The notes: generated by a model not told the origin, from the letters alone. A stretch of 64,000 nt of DNA from Notospermus geniculatus (GCA_002633025.1 NMRB01000231.1:88228-152227); one strand, 5' to 3'. Counted from the first letter of the stretch, positions 50,211 to 62,054 are shown. Made by a program: numbers and translations.

Positions 50211-50496
50211 TTAAAGAGACGTTCTCGCGAGTCCACTCTGAGCCCAATAAGGATGAAACACTTTTTATTCATGGGTAGTAGAGTTTCAAAACATGTAAAT
50301 AGTTTTTTTACATACGCCTTCGTCAAGCTTATTAAAAGTTGTATACCGGTATATATCTAAAGGAATAGGCCCTAATTAGTGGGATGTTGTTTATCAAACA
50401 CTTTCTTTTATCAAAAGTATTACATCTTAAATACAACATCCAGTTTTTAGAGGGCCGTTTTAAATTACAGCTCGTAAGGTGAGATAGTCTCTTTAA
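50211..50496. mobile_element. MITE with TTAAAGAGAC ends
   Basis: TTAAAGAGACGTTCTC at the left pairs with the complement (GTCTCTTTAA) at the right, and TTAA is present at both edges. Inside, TTTTTTACATACGCC and TTGTATACCGGTATA occur. It lies directly before the ORF at 50523. Confidence 0.6.
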
Positions 50497-50522
50497 GTGC
50501 ATGTACTTGAGTATTCTAAAGG

Positions 50523-51071
50523 ATGACTTGGGATCTTGTCATGCTTCGATTGGTCATTTCAAATCGCGTGTGGGATTTGATCGTTTTTTGCTGCCTTGAA
50601 AGACGATTAGTGCTGTTATTTTTTTCATTAAAGAGGATTTACACAGAAATGTTTCTAAGCAGATGGTCACAAGTAGTTTGTTGTGCAAAGTCCACAGATG
50701 TCATGGTTTGTGGGAAAAAATTCATTCGACTTTGCGGTTGTGCAGCAACGGCATGGAAATTAACCATTTCAGCGCCGGGGAATCCTTGTATGACAGGACC
50801 TTGGCAGAAAGTGACACAGAATGCCATGAGTTTTCGTCACAAGTATGTATTGTGGCTTGCCATTGGTGCTGCCATCAATTCTAGGCTCCGACCGCAACAA
50901 GCGTTGGTAAGACTTGCGTCTGATGTGCTCTACCCCAGATGGTTTTGGATGCATCACAAGTGGAGCCTGTACATGGTAGCAGCGTCGCAATGGTTAATGT
51001 ACGGTATTTTAGGGAGTACCACCACTGTACCACCTGTCATACCTACAACAAGATACCCAGCACGCTACTGA
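50523..51071 (+). CDS. Unrecognised ORF of 182 codons
   Basis: This is the longest uninterrupted non-repetitive frame in the right half of the window. The predicted protein is tryptophan- and cysteine-rich, with a hydrophobic N-terminal third and later VLWLAIGAAINSRLRP and WSLYMVAASQWLMYG. It would carry two or three membrane-like segments. I do not recognise a family, no splice sites bracket it well, and the antisense strand is also partly open. It may be chance, a transposon remnant or an orphan gene. The start ATG at 50523 is simply the first in frame. Confidence 0.2.
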   Translation: MTWDLVMLRLVISNRVWDLIVFCCLERRLVLLFFSLKRIYTEMFLSRWSQVVCCAKSTDVMVCGKKFIRLCGCAATAWKLTISAPGNPCMTGPWQKVTQNAMSFRHKYVLWLAIGAAINSRLRPQQALVRLASDVLYPRWFWMHHKWSLYMVAASQWLMYGILGSTTTVPPVIPTTRYPARY

Positions 51072-52085
51072 CCACGTCACAGTTCGAAAATAACCGGAAG
51101 AAAGGCATCTGAGAAGTACTTCATCCTTCGCTAAATTACGGTCAAGTTACTATGGTGACCAGTTGAGTGAAGTGTTCTTTAAGTTTTATGAGGACAATCA
51201 TGAGATGAATCAAAAGATCTGAGCAGAGAGGGTAAAAAGTCTGAGGTGAAGCCAGCTTTTATCTCGCATGAGGATGAAGACGGTGAGATAAAGTGAGATC
51301 CAGTGAACTGGCTTGTTCGAGTGGTTTTGCTTTGGTGAACGATGGTCAGTTGTCTCCGTGAAGATAGGTAGGTGGCATGCTGATGAGTTGTTCCGATCTG
51401 CAACACCTTTTGGTGGGTTGTTAAGCAGGAGACCTCCCTGCACCCAGGAGAGCTTCTAGGGGGAATTGTAATCAATAGCTGTCGACATTGGAAGTGTTCC
51501 CCACTCCAATGACAAATTCAAAAATTTGAACATGGATGTTCCTTACTACGGGCCACCGTAACTCTACCACAATTTAAAAGTAATTATATTTTAATTCCAT
51601 TCAAAGTGTACTTTCAGCTGAGTCGTTGTAGCAGTGACACAAATCTCGCATAAGTTTCGTCTAATCCAATTTCCAATTTTGATGAATTTGCAAATTTTTC
51701 CAAAATTTCAATGAAGTTGACTACTTTCCGATCGTCTTCTGAGAAAATCACGGGAAAGCAGCCTGAAGCTGATTGAGAGCATTGTTTGAAATTTCTTAAG
51801 CACCAATCAGTGTCTTCTCGTTACTGCACTGTTTTAATTCAGATATGTGAAAATGCGAGTATTTTTTAACTTTCTGCCTATCAAGCACGTTGCCATGGTT
51901 ACCTGTGGTAGAAAATGCCTGCGGCAGAAAATTTATATGAGTCGTGTAACGGAGCTCCCGTAAAATTTGAATTAGTTGAACATTTTAAAGTGATGAGATT
52001 ATTGCGCACACTCTGGTAAAAAGTCCTACATTTATCCAAGAATGTATTAAATTTACATAATTCATGTCTTTATGTGCCTGCACTG

Positions 52086-52760
52086 TACAAATAAGGACTT
52101 GAAAAGACAAGTAAGGACTTAAAAGCCAAGTAAGGACTTGAAAATATTAATAATGGCTTGAATAGACAGAAAAGGATAGCTGAACTTTGAGACATGTAAA
52201 GGGAAATGAGAATAAGCAAGAAGTCAATGTCCAGAATTCACAAATTTTCGACCCCAACCGGGGTCTTTTTCAAGTGGAACTTAACAATCTGAAACTCTAG
52301 AAAAGACTGAAAGGGAAATGAGGATGTCTCTTGAAAAGACAAAGAAAGAAAGACAAATGAGGACTTGAAAAGTCTAAAGAGAACTTTGAAAAGACAAATG
52401 AGGACTTCGAAAAGACCAATGAGGACCTGAAAAGACAAATGAGGACTTGAAAAAATAAATGAGGACTTGAAAAGACTAACAACGACTTCGAAAAGACAAA
52501 TGGGGACTTCGAAAAGACCAATGAGGACTTCGAAAAGACCAATGACGAGGACTTCGAAAAGACAAATGAGGACTTGGAAAAGACAAATGAGCACTTGAAA
52601 AAACAAATGAGGATTTGAAAAGACAAATGAGGACTTTGAAAAGACAAATGAGGACTTTGAAAAGACAAAATAAGGACCTTAAGAGCACAAATGAGGACTT
52701 GAAAAGACAAATGAGAACCTTAAGACAAATGAGGATGTGACAAATGAGGACTTGAAAAGA
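52086..52760. repeat. 20-21-bp minisatellite, about 30 units
   Basis: The unit is close to AAATGAGGACTTGAAAAGAC (20 bases), with variants CTTCGAAAAGACC and CTTTGAAAAGAC. Because the unit length is mostly not a multiple of three and contains no stop on the minus strand, all three minus frames stay open for 370-430 bases. These frames (52238-52606, 52297-52710, 52476-52907) are repeat artefacts, not genes. Confidence 0.92.
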
Positions 52761-52783
52761 AAATTGATGACTTAGAATGACAT

Positions 52784-52846
52784 TATATGAAACTGTGGAT
52801 ATTGCCATATTTGTGACAAATATGGCAATCTCCACAGTTTCATATA
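52784..52846. repeat. 30-bp near-perfect hairpin
   Basis: TATATGAAACTGTGGATATT and the next ten bases (ending 52813) are repeated in inverted form at 52817-52846 with a single mismatch and a 3-base spacer (TGA). It abuts the end of the minisatellite. Confidence 0.9.
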
Positions 52847-52849
52847 TGA

Positions 52850-54880
52850 GATCACATGCCGAGTTTGGTGAGGAAAAATCATCTTGTGACAAAGAACACC
52901 ACCACATGGTGAATCAATGCTATAAATGAAAAAATATAATTCCTGAAATTGAATCGCAAAAAGACTGGTAGTGGTTTCAGATATGAATTATGCTTAGCCC
53001 TCTGTGGCTTGGGCATTTTCAATTTACAACAATTGCGAATTGAAAGGAATTTCATTGAAGGGATTACCATGTCTTGTCGTTTTTGCCGATAGATTTTTTA
53101 TTAATTTTACCTCAATTTGTTTGATGTGAGCTTAGCTGAAGAGTAACTTTCTCAAGCCTTGGCAAGTTTTCTTGTCAGATCTCTTGAAGTTTTGTTTCAA
53201 CATGTTCAATGTGTTGGAACATTTGAGATAATGCTTGAAAAGCTATTAAAACAGCACTTCACTTTCCAATTTTTTAGAACATTTTGGGTTTGAAAAACAT
53301 GCAATTTTCATGAATTTTGCCTTTTTGGCTGTTACCACCCTTCAACTTTCAGCTCTGTTCTCAACTGGGCCCCTACTCTTTGGTTATAGAAACAAGCGAC
53401 AATGAGAAATCATCATCCTGACTCCTGAAAAAGCTCGTTTCTAATTTACAAAGGCAACTCAAACCCACGCAACAATTTTTCACCACCGAACATTTCCTCT
53501 GTTTCGAATCACAAGTCCGAAAATTCTTCATCCGCTCTTACATTACACAAAATCTACTTTAATTTTCTTAGTTAAACTGATATTACCTACGCAAAAAAAT
53601 GACATCTTCATTTCAGCTATCATACGGATCAAAAACCAATGGATTTGCCATTAAGACGCCATTTAAGTGCCTCTGTAATCTAAAATTCATGCATTCAGTT
53701 GTTCCGGTCTCTCCTTTAGATCAAAGAATCCTCAAAAAAGAGATAATTAACGCAAAGTATGTGTTTTTTTTCACTTCTGAGTAGAACATCTATTTTACTT
53801 CAAAAAAATCACTTCGACGCATCTTGAAGTTGACATTGTAGTAACTAGACTCTTCTGATTATGTGTACAAAACGATGGCATTTCCTTCTCAAGAAGCTTC
53901 AAAAGTTTGGATAAAGTCTGCGAGGAAGGCAAATGAGAAGCCTCTTCAACAAAAGTTATATAAAAGTTGCGAAAATAGCTTGTTTGGCAATGATATCCTT
54001 GAATTTATGAACAATTTGACTGACGTGGAAGGACATTCGCAATTTTGATAGCAGGTAGAACAATACTGACATATTGACCCCTCTAGCAAAAGTAAGGCTC
54101 TTGCCGCAATAGAGGAAAGGGGGTTAAAGGTTTTACGACACAATAGCTGAAATGTATGTTTCTGCATGTTTACAACTGAAATGGACAATGATTGAATAAA
54201 CTGATGACCATGATGATCACTTGCGACAAGTGCCTGCTTTTGCCAGAACGGGTCAAATATTTGTATTGTGCGGTGGCACTACATAGGGTCATACTTCCGA
54301 CTCCACAGAGCTTGGGCATTGCTGACCTTTGCTGCCACCAAATTCCCAGGATGCCCTGCTGTGTGGTCAGCAATGCTGACCATCACCAACAGGAGAAGCA
54401 GGACCTCGGCAATGCCAGACCTCTCTGACCTTTACTGCAGTTTTGGTGTATTTAATGTACTACCAGCTTTAGAACAAACATGTTTCCTCCAACTGGGAGG
54501 AGTTCGTAAAAATATAACATCACAAATATTCATGACCGTGCAAGAACTAAATTCCATGTGCTGGAGGAAAGTTCTTCAATGTCATTGTCAGGCTGCGTAA
54601 TTCTCTATTTTAACAGTTGTAAGTGCTCAGCATGCTAATGATCCTCACATCCTAGAAAGTTGTCTTGCTAGCGTAAAAATATGCATCTTCCATGCTCATT
54701 AGCAATACTACCACGTACAGGTTGGAAAGGTGATCGCGAGATCGGTGCTCGATCTGAAATCAAAGCTTGGAATCTGATTGTCCCTCGCTTTTGAGTGTTG
54801 ACCACGTGTGATCTCAATTTCAGAAAATACTCGTGACGTGATCCGTGTGCCCGGTGTAATCTGCATATTCTTTGTGGCAC
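52850..54880. other. Noncoding interval without recognised genes
   Basis: AT-rich sequence. Two plus-strand frames (53599-53784 and 53863-54048) have protein-like composition, but I cannot assign them. Degraded repeat words such as GTTTACAACTGAAATG near 54170 resemble sequence at 19735, suggesting shared repeat debris. Confidence 0.35.
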
Positions 54881-55233
54881 ATGATGTATAAAAAACTGGT
54901 AGTGAGGGGACATCTTAGGCATGACCCCCCAAACATGCTACCGCCTTCTTGTGAGGGGGGGATCACTTGCAATTGCCAGATTCTCCTCCTCAAGGAAGCA
55001 GGTTTAACTTCCCAAATTGAACAACGAAATTTCACTCCCAGTCTAATATATACATTGTATGATATGAATTTCATGGGTTGGATTGTGACAAATGAATAAG
55101 TTTTCTGCATCTTCATCTTCACCAACACGGGGTAAATCCAAATTCTTCTTCCGAATTTGATGTCTTCTGACTTCGGGAAGAATTAGTATTTCAGCTACTG
55201 GCTCTTGATGATCACACAGGAATTTTCGGAAAG
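54881..55233. repeat. Duplicated segment, copy 1
   Basis: It aligns with 57501-57802 over about 300 bases (shared words ATGAATTTCATGGGTTGGAT, TTGATGTCTTCT, GCTCTTGATGATCAC). On the minus strand it lies in a 99-codon frame (55043-55342) containing ILILPEVRRHQIRKKNLDLP and THEIHIIQC. Copy 1 carries about 45 extra bases near its left end. Confidence 0.75.
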
Positions 55234-56487
55234 TAGCAACATCGGGTACGCAGTATGGATATGGGGCCAAGTAGAGGATTTGGGACAAGGTTTGGATTTT
55301 GTACATTTCTGATATGGGGTGATCCAGAATGGCGTTGCCCATTCATATGGGTTTGATTACTCCCTTCCTCAACGATGTGCCTACAGAAGATACGTATACC
55401 ATCAGATTTAACTGATATATTATCTTATCTTTGTGCTTGACCTTCTCATATTAAAAGCATTTCATATTTGACATTTTGTACCTTGGCAGTGTGTCTTTAG
55501 AAGGTTCCAAAAACTAGACTATGATACCACGGCAAATGCGTAACGCGACACTCACTGGATGCATTGAGCACAAAAATACATTTGCTTTGTATGTGGATCA
55601 TGTCATTGCATTCCAAGGATAAACACATAGCTGAAATTGACATGCCACTCGGCCAAGACAGAAACAGCAATCAGATTTCAGTGCCCAGTTTCAACAGAAC
55701 CTGACTTCTCATCTGTTTTGAGATCTCGAAATCGGCAGGAAGAAGACACTCTCCTGACAGATTAAAAAATATTGAGTTGGAAGCTGAGGATGAGGACATC
55801 TCTATTGGCTCTATGGAGAATATTGGGTGAATAAATGTACAGTAGGAGGAAACCAGCTTGCCCAGAGAAAATCTGTGCTATCAAAGAGATTCGCCCTCCC
55901 TATTACATAATACAATAGGTCCAACTAGGATTGAACCTGGAATTGTTGTCCTAGGAATGCAAGTCCAAGTTACAATGTCTGCTGTTGTAAGGTTACATGT
56001 GACATGACAGCAAAATGAGTCGGAATGCGCACAGAAGACCCAAGGTGAACCAATGGTTTGTTGATTTCAGCATTGCCTGCTCATTGCGAAATTTGACTTT
56101 GTCCATTTCTGCAATTGTTCTCTGGTGTCATCTTGGGTCTTCTTTCCAGCACAATCTGACTCATTTTGATGTCACGGGCCACATATTTGAATGGTCGTGT
56201 TTCTATAGCCATATATGTTAATCTCCGGATGACCAATAAAACTGGACTTAGATTCTACGGGGAATTAGAGTCTTGTCACACCAGGACGGTAGAGGTCAGT
56301 TGCTGGTCCGCCATTACTTCCATTGTACCACACCGAAAGCCCAAGACGACGCGTACCACTACCGCTGTATCAACCAAGAGTCCTCTCACATGACTTGGCT
56401 TATTCCATTTATCAGAGCCAACAGTTCTTACACCGGCAGCAAGCCTTTGATAGATTTATCGAGTGTTACCTTGTGAGAAAGCGTTAT

Positions 56488-57095
56488 TTACGACGAGTGT
56501 CCGTGGTGCAGGAGAGCTTTGTCCAGATATAACTTACCTGATTTACAAACCGGTGATTGCCAAGTCAGTTCCTGCATAAACAATTGACAAGAATTTCTCA
56601 CCGGCAGAGTGGCAGCGTGTACTGGGGCATTTTCTTGAAGCATCTGTGGGACTTGCAGTCTGTAAACCAACTGGTTCCCTATCCCATCTCTATGCTTTGG
56701 CCACGAGGATGGAAGGTGATAGAATCGAGTTGACTTCCAGGGCCCGGTTGCACAAAAGCATACCAGGCATAGAATCATTCTATCTCCTAGCTGGCTTCTA
56801 ACTCAGTATACAATTCATACTAAGTTAGAAGCCAACTAGGAGATAGAATGATACTACGCCCAGTATGATTTTGTGCAACCGGGCCCAGATTCTTAAGATC
56901 TATAAGTGACTGATTCTCTGTCCTGTTTCTGTGCTTGGAGCATGTGGATGAAAAATGCGCCCAGTTCACTTCCGGACCCTCAAGACCTGTAAAAGTGACT
57001 GGTTCTGCCTCCTATCTCTTTGCTTTGACCGTACAGATGGATGATGAAACCAGTTGACTTAACTGCCGGCTCCACAAGTCCTATGGAAGGTCTGC
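56488..57095. repeat. Diverged tandem repeat of about 110 bp, split by a MITE
   Basis: Three successive blocks (from about 56655, 56905 and 56995) share the order ACTGGTTC, CCTATCTCT, GCTTTG, GGATG, GTTGACTT, then a CC-rich phrase. The element at 56740-56886 sits between the first and second blocks, so it inserted into the array. Confidence 0.55.
56740..56886. mobile_element. MITE with GGGCCCGGTTGCACAAAA ends
   Basis: GGGCCCGGTTGCACAAAAGC at the left is complementary to the right end (TTTTGTGCAACCGGGCCC). The centre is a second long complementary pair, ATCATTCTATCTCCTAG with CTAGGAGATAGAATGAT. CCAG/CAG flanks may be the target site. It is almost a full-length palindrome. Confidence 0.88.
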
Positions 57096-57500
57096 CAATC
57101 TCAAGTGATCTCTCTGCAACTTAAGCCATTAACGGCAAAAATATGGTGACTCCCGAGAAATGGTTAAATTGTTGATTTTCACTAGAAGTTTCATGAAAGT
57201 TGGATGTAACTAGAGAAAAATTTGAAACTGACTATAAATCCATTTCAAAATCCAGGGAAACCCTGCAATCTCGACAATCTTCAGGTTCACGTGGGGGTGG
57301 AGATGGGGGTGGGGATTACACTAATCGGGGATGAAAAGTGGAAGAATGAGCCAGTATGAGTTTATTTATTTCATAGCAGAAAGGGGAGAGGGGAGACACA
57401 ATTTCCATGCCATTTCTCAAGTCAAAGATATCTGTTGACAATCATCTGATCGATTAGAAACCTCATCGTAGATTCAGCTTTGCAAATATTGCAAGTTGTA

Positions 57501-57802
57501 TGATTTATTAAAAAAATGGTGAGGGACCTCTTAGGCATTTGCAATTACCAGACTCTCCTCCTCAAGGAAACGGGGTCTAACTCCCCACATTAAAGTAAAT
57601 TTCACTCCCAGTATAACATACATTGTATGACATGAATTTCATGGGTTGGATGTGACAAATGAACAAGTATTTTTGCATCTTCATCTTCATCAACACAGGG
57701 TGAATCCAAATTTTTCTTGTGAATTTGATGTCTTCTAACTTCAGGAAGAATTACTATTTTAGCTACTTGCTCTTGATGATCACGCAGGATTTTTGGGAAA
57801 GC
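57501..57802. repeat. Duplicated segment, copy 2
   Basis: It matches 54881-55233. In the minus-strand frame the residues LPEVRRHQIHKKNLD and DEDEDA are kept, and one inserted base is followed after about 20 bases by one deleted base, so the frame recovers. That pattern hints at past coding selection or recent decay. Confidence 0.7.
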
Positions 57803-58009
57803 AGGTTTTTAATTTGACCTATTTTTGAGAGTTATGTAGGTCAAATAGCAACAGCTGCTGAACGAGGGAAACATTTAGCCTTGCAGTTACTGATTGTTTT
57901 TCCCAATTATAATATGTCTGTTTGTCTTCGTTGATTGGTCTGCAATGTTGATCTTTCTTTTTTGCCGGTCTGTGCATCCATCTATCTTGCATAAACATTT
58001 TGTTTCCAG

Positions 58010-58114
58010 CAATTGCTCGAGAAAAGCATCCGAGATCTCAACGAGAATCTCCTCAACGTTGTGCCACAGTGCCGTGGGCTTGTGCAGTCTCGGCACTTGT
58101 TATGTAGTATATGA
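58010..58114 (+). CDS. Possible 3' terminal exon of an unknown gene
   Basis: After a good acceptor (TTTTGTTTCCAG, ending 58009) a frame of 34 residues reads QLLEKSIRDLNENLLNVVPQ and on to HLLCSI, then TGA. The composition is that of an amphipathic helix and is unlike its surroundings. The complementary strand is also open, and no upstream exon was found. I cannot name it. Confidence 0.22.
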   Translation, partial: QLLEKSIRDLNENLLNVVPQCRGLVQSRHLLCSI

Positions 58115-58530
58115 GTAGCTGAAATGGGAACACACCTGCCCACAGGTAAAATAACATGCATCTAACTATTTCCATTGATAAACAAGATACCATAAATCAC
58201 CCACATGAAAGAACGTACTTGATTGTAAGCCGGGGATGCCAAACAATTTCTACTGCATTCTACTAAAAGTTATGGAGTGCTACTAAGAAGGATGTACTTT
58301 GTGAAGTAAGAGTACATTGTTTACTGCATATTTTGTATCAAAACATAAAACAGACCCAATTTTAGTGAAATCTCAAACTCTTGATCATATAAAGTAGTGA
58401 CAAGATATTATATACTGTAACTCCCTGTCTAAAAGGTCGCAGGGCAATATGCAGGGTCCATCCCTCAAGCTACTGTTTGTCCAGTCGCAGTAAGTCATGA
58501 TATATACCGGTACCATTCATAAAAGCCAAT

Positions 58531-58643
58531 CAGGGGCCTGTTTCATAAAGTGACTTTTAGCTATAAGTACCATTAACTTCAATGCATTTTCCATTGGTTA
58601 AAGGTATCATTAGCTTAAAGTCACTTTATGAAACAGGCCCCTG
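58531..58643. mobile_element. MITE with CAGGGGCCTGTTTCATAAAG ends
   Basis: CAGGGGCCTGTTTCATAAAG at 58531-58550 is the exact complement of the right end (CTTTATGAAACAGGCCCCTG). Pairing continues inward (TGACTTTTAGCTA with TTAGCTTAAAGTCA; AATGCATTTTCCATT is central). The total is 113 bp, with no coding capacity. Ends of this type are common in marine deuterostome genomes. Confidence 0.88.
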
Positions 58644-59139
58644 GTCTTTGATGGGCACACTGTTGCCACTTTTTGTCAACAGCCTGCGCCACCGGCAGTG
58701 ATTTCATCGTTCTCCAAGATGGTTGGCAAGTTCATGTTCCATATCTGAAAAATTATGCATACATGCACCTCTGCTGTTTTGATGCCAGTTTCTGCAGTAA
58801 ACATAGTATTACTTTTTAAGGTACATCTCCCTGGAACAGACCTGGAACTTGTCTTCCTAGAGGCCTTTATGTAATATCCAACCAGAACCCGCTTTCTCTC
58901 AGGTCATTTACGAAATGTCATGTTTTATGCCAGGTTATGAAAGAAAAAGGATTATTCACACAGTATGCATCAAGAGCTCTTGGACATAAAGTCGGTATTT
59001 TGCAAATGAACAACGAACTATGGGCATGTTATCAGTAAATACAACTCCTAATCTGTTATTTGTACACTGATGAGCTAAACCCAATATGCTCTGTTCAAAA
59101 ATATAATGTGCTTTGCATGGTGTGTCCTCATTTCACCAA

Positions 59140-59230
59140 CACCTTTTTTATCTACACCCATTTTGCCTATACTATTCACCATTTTGCCTACACCCATTTT
59201 GCCTATTCACCATTTTGCCTACACCCACTT
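59140..59230. repeat. Short tandem repeat with CATTTTGCCTA words
   Basis: The words CACCCATTTTGCCTA and TTCACCATTTTGCCTA alternate about five times over 80 bases. Confidence 0.75.
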
Positions 59231-59879
59231 GGCCCTGCTGCAACTGGCCTGGCCTGAACTGCCCTGTGGAGGATGTGGAAGACTTCCTCAAAAGGGCCAT
59301 GTAAAAGCTCACATCAGTGCCGGTACCAATGATAATGCAAGATGATTACCTCTTCCTTCCAAGACTCATAATAAGAAAATGGACTTTCCTTGCTCTTGTC
59401 AAAAAAAACCCTGATCATATGTGTCCAGATATCTCTAAATATCTAATGATTGCATAAAAAACAAGCTGAGTAAGTTGGTCCACAGGTGACTTACTAGTAA
59501 TCCAACTCAGTCTGTGTTACTTGTCTCTGGCCAGTAATAAGAAAATGGATTATTCCTGTTCTTTGCGAGGAAAAAAATCTGAAGAGGAAATGCCAGCGGT
59601 TCGCATCAGCATCTTCAACAAAGACACAAATCAAACACATTTAGCTCCCATGTTATTCTTCGGTTTTAGGCAATGGCGTTATTTTGCTCCAACTCTTACA
59701 AAACCTCAGTAGCAGAGCTGTAGCTTCAGGCATTCAGCTGGATTCGTGTACTGAAAATATTCAAATGAGATCCTTAGAGCGATTTGTGTTGTTGGAGCTC
59801 AGAAGAAATTACATTGGCATTATTAGAGTGTTGGTCTGTAGGAGGAAACCAGAATTGTCGCCAGCATGATATCAGCTGA

Positions 59880-60695
59880 ACACCTACTGAGGCTTTTCAA
59901 AATGTGCTCTTGCTCCTACTGAGGCTGTACAAATGCACTCTTGCCATACTGAGGCTTCACCAAATGTGCTCTTGTTCCTCCTGAGGCTTCACCCAATGTG
60001 TTCTTGCTCCTACTTTGGCTTCACCAAATGTGCTCTTGTTCCTCCTGAGGCTTCACCCAATGTGCTCTTGCTCCTACTTTGGCTTCACCAAATGTGCTCT
60101 TGTTCCTCCTGAGGCTTCACCCAATGTGTTCTTGCTCCTACTGATGCTTCACCAAATGTGCTCTTGTTCCTCCCGAGGCTTCACCCAATGTGTTCTTGCT
60201 CCTACTGAGGCTTCACCCAATGTACTCTTGCTCTTACTGAGGCTTCAATATGCTCTTGCTCCTACTGATGCTTCACCAGATGTACTGTTATTGTTCCTCC
60301 TGAGACTTCACAAAATGTGCTCTTGCTCCTACTGAGGCTTCACAAAACACACTCTTGCTCCTACTGAGACTTCACAAAACACTTGTTCCAACTGAGGCTT
60401 CAGAAAACGTGTTCTGGCTTCAACTGAGGCTTTATAAAATGATTGCTCCCACTGAGGCTTTACAAAATGTGCTCTTGCTCCTACTGAGGCATACAAAATG
60501 TGCTCTTCTGCTACTGAGGCTCAAAAACATGCTCTTGCTCCTATACGGTGCTCCTACTATGTGCTCTTGCTCCTATGATTCTCCACAAATGTACTCTTGA
60601 GCCAACTGAGGCTTCAAAAACATGCTGTTGCTGCTACTAAGACTTCCACAAAATGTGTTCTTGCTCCAACTGAGGCTTTCTAAAATGTGCTCTTG
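59880..60695. repeat. About 32-bp minisatellite, about 25 units
   Basis: The unit is close to CTACTGAGGCTTCACAAAAT + GTGCTCTTGCTC, running in one orientation for 800 bases. In the left half two unit types alternate (CTCCTGAGGCTTCACCCAAT and CTACTTTGGCTTCACCAAAT), giving a higher-order period of about 65. Open frames at 60015-60335 and 60355-60600 are by-products. Confidence 0.92.
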
Positions 60696-61862
60696 TGGCA
60701 ATGGTAAGAAGAGAAATGGTAAGATGAGAAATCTTCTTGAAAGCAAGACTTGCCGAGAATCAAACTGGTTTGATAATGCTTCTTGAAGAGACTTGACAAG
60801 ATGACGAGTTCCCGATTCAATGTGGCATTAAAATTGGAAACATGCAATGAAAATTAGTGGTACAAGCAAATGTTGCCATGTGAACTTCAGGCTTTATACT
60901 GGGCTTGTTGAATCGAGAGCAGACTGCAATTACGGCATTATTAGGTCTATTGACAACATCTAATATCCAGTAGGAGGAAACCAGAGTGCCCGGAGAAAAC
61001 TTGCACTGTCAAACGTTCACTATGAATCCTAACTGTGAGTCTGGCCATCCACATTCTCACCTTCTGAGATGAGATGTCCTTCTAGAGGGGTTCGTGTTTC
61101 ATCAAGTTTTTTTGTCCCAAGCGCTATCCAACAGGATTGATTTGCTCACCTTTATTTGTTCAATACCTGATGTTTTCTTAACCATTATCTATATTTCGTA
61201 TAATTTCAGATCATAATGCTCTGAGCATCGCTTGACCTTTTGTCGGGCTGGCATCTAATGCGTGCTACAGGGCCAGAAATTGCTGCAGGCCAGAATGAAA
61301 CTTGACGCAGCATCGTAGCCGGGAGCAAGACATATTGCGCTGTTGGCAAGTAGAGACAAAAAGTAGGCGGCAAGTTTTTTTATTCCCACAGTTCGAATAT
61401 CTTATATGGTCAGTGTTCTTATCATACATGTCGTCCATTAATATTGCCCGATCCGTGACCCTAACACCTTGTCGTCTTAAATTTTTTGAATTTGGCACTT
61501 TGACTCTCAACTCAATATTTTTATTTCAATCACTTGTCAACAGACGGACAACTTGTCCGTCTGTTACATCAGTTTCTTTGTCTTCAGCCAATCACCCATC
61601 CTTCACACTCGTCTCAAATTCCCCAAAACCAACGGATTCACTTGACGACACAATATTGATATGGCCTTGCAACATCTTATTTCATTCCTAGAATTTCTCA
61701 TTTTATTCAAATCTTGAATTTTTCTTTGTTCGGGTATCCAAATCTGGGAGCTGGTAGGGCCGTACCCTGAGGGGGGATGGTTTCACAATGTCTATTGTTC
61801 TTGTTTGAGCAGACATAAGATGTTGCCAAGTTACAGTGATGGTGTATAGATTTTAACTCTTG

Positions 61863-62010
61863 ATTATCGTGGTGTAGTGTTGAGCGTGGGACTAGAGACC
61901 GAGAGGTCACAGGTTTGATTCCTGGCTGAGTTACCACTTGGTATTTTCAGCTGCTCTGAAAGGATCAAGTGATGCACTAATGGGCTCATCCTTGAGTTCC
62001 CAGAAAGGTT
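61863..62010 (+). mobile_element. Decayed tRNA-derived SINE fragment
   Basis: CGTGGTGTAGTGTTGAGCGT with CACAGGTTTGATTCCTGGCT follows the tRNA-like head of family B (27404). The rest is not clearly kept. Confidence 0.45.
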
Positions 62011-62054
62011 TCTCGAGAGACTGGATTGATAATGTGAAGTGCTTTGAGACTCTC

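Noticed and set aside
52238-52907. Three overlapping minus-strand ORFs of up to 143 codons
   Set aside because: They are produced by a stop-free 20-bp minisatellite and have no independent support.
53599-54048. Two protein-like plus-strand frames (61 codons each)
   Set aside because: I considered a Polinton-type polymerase fragment but saw no diagnostic motif, so no call is made.
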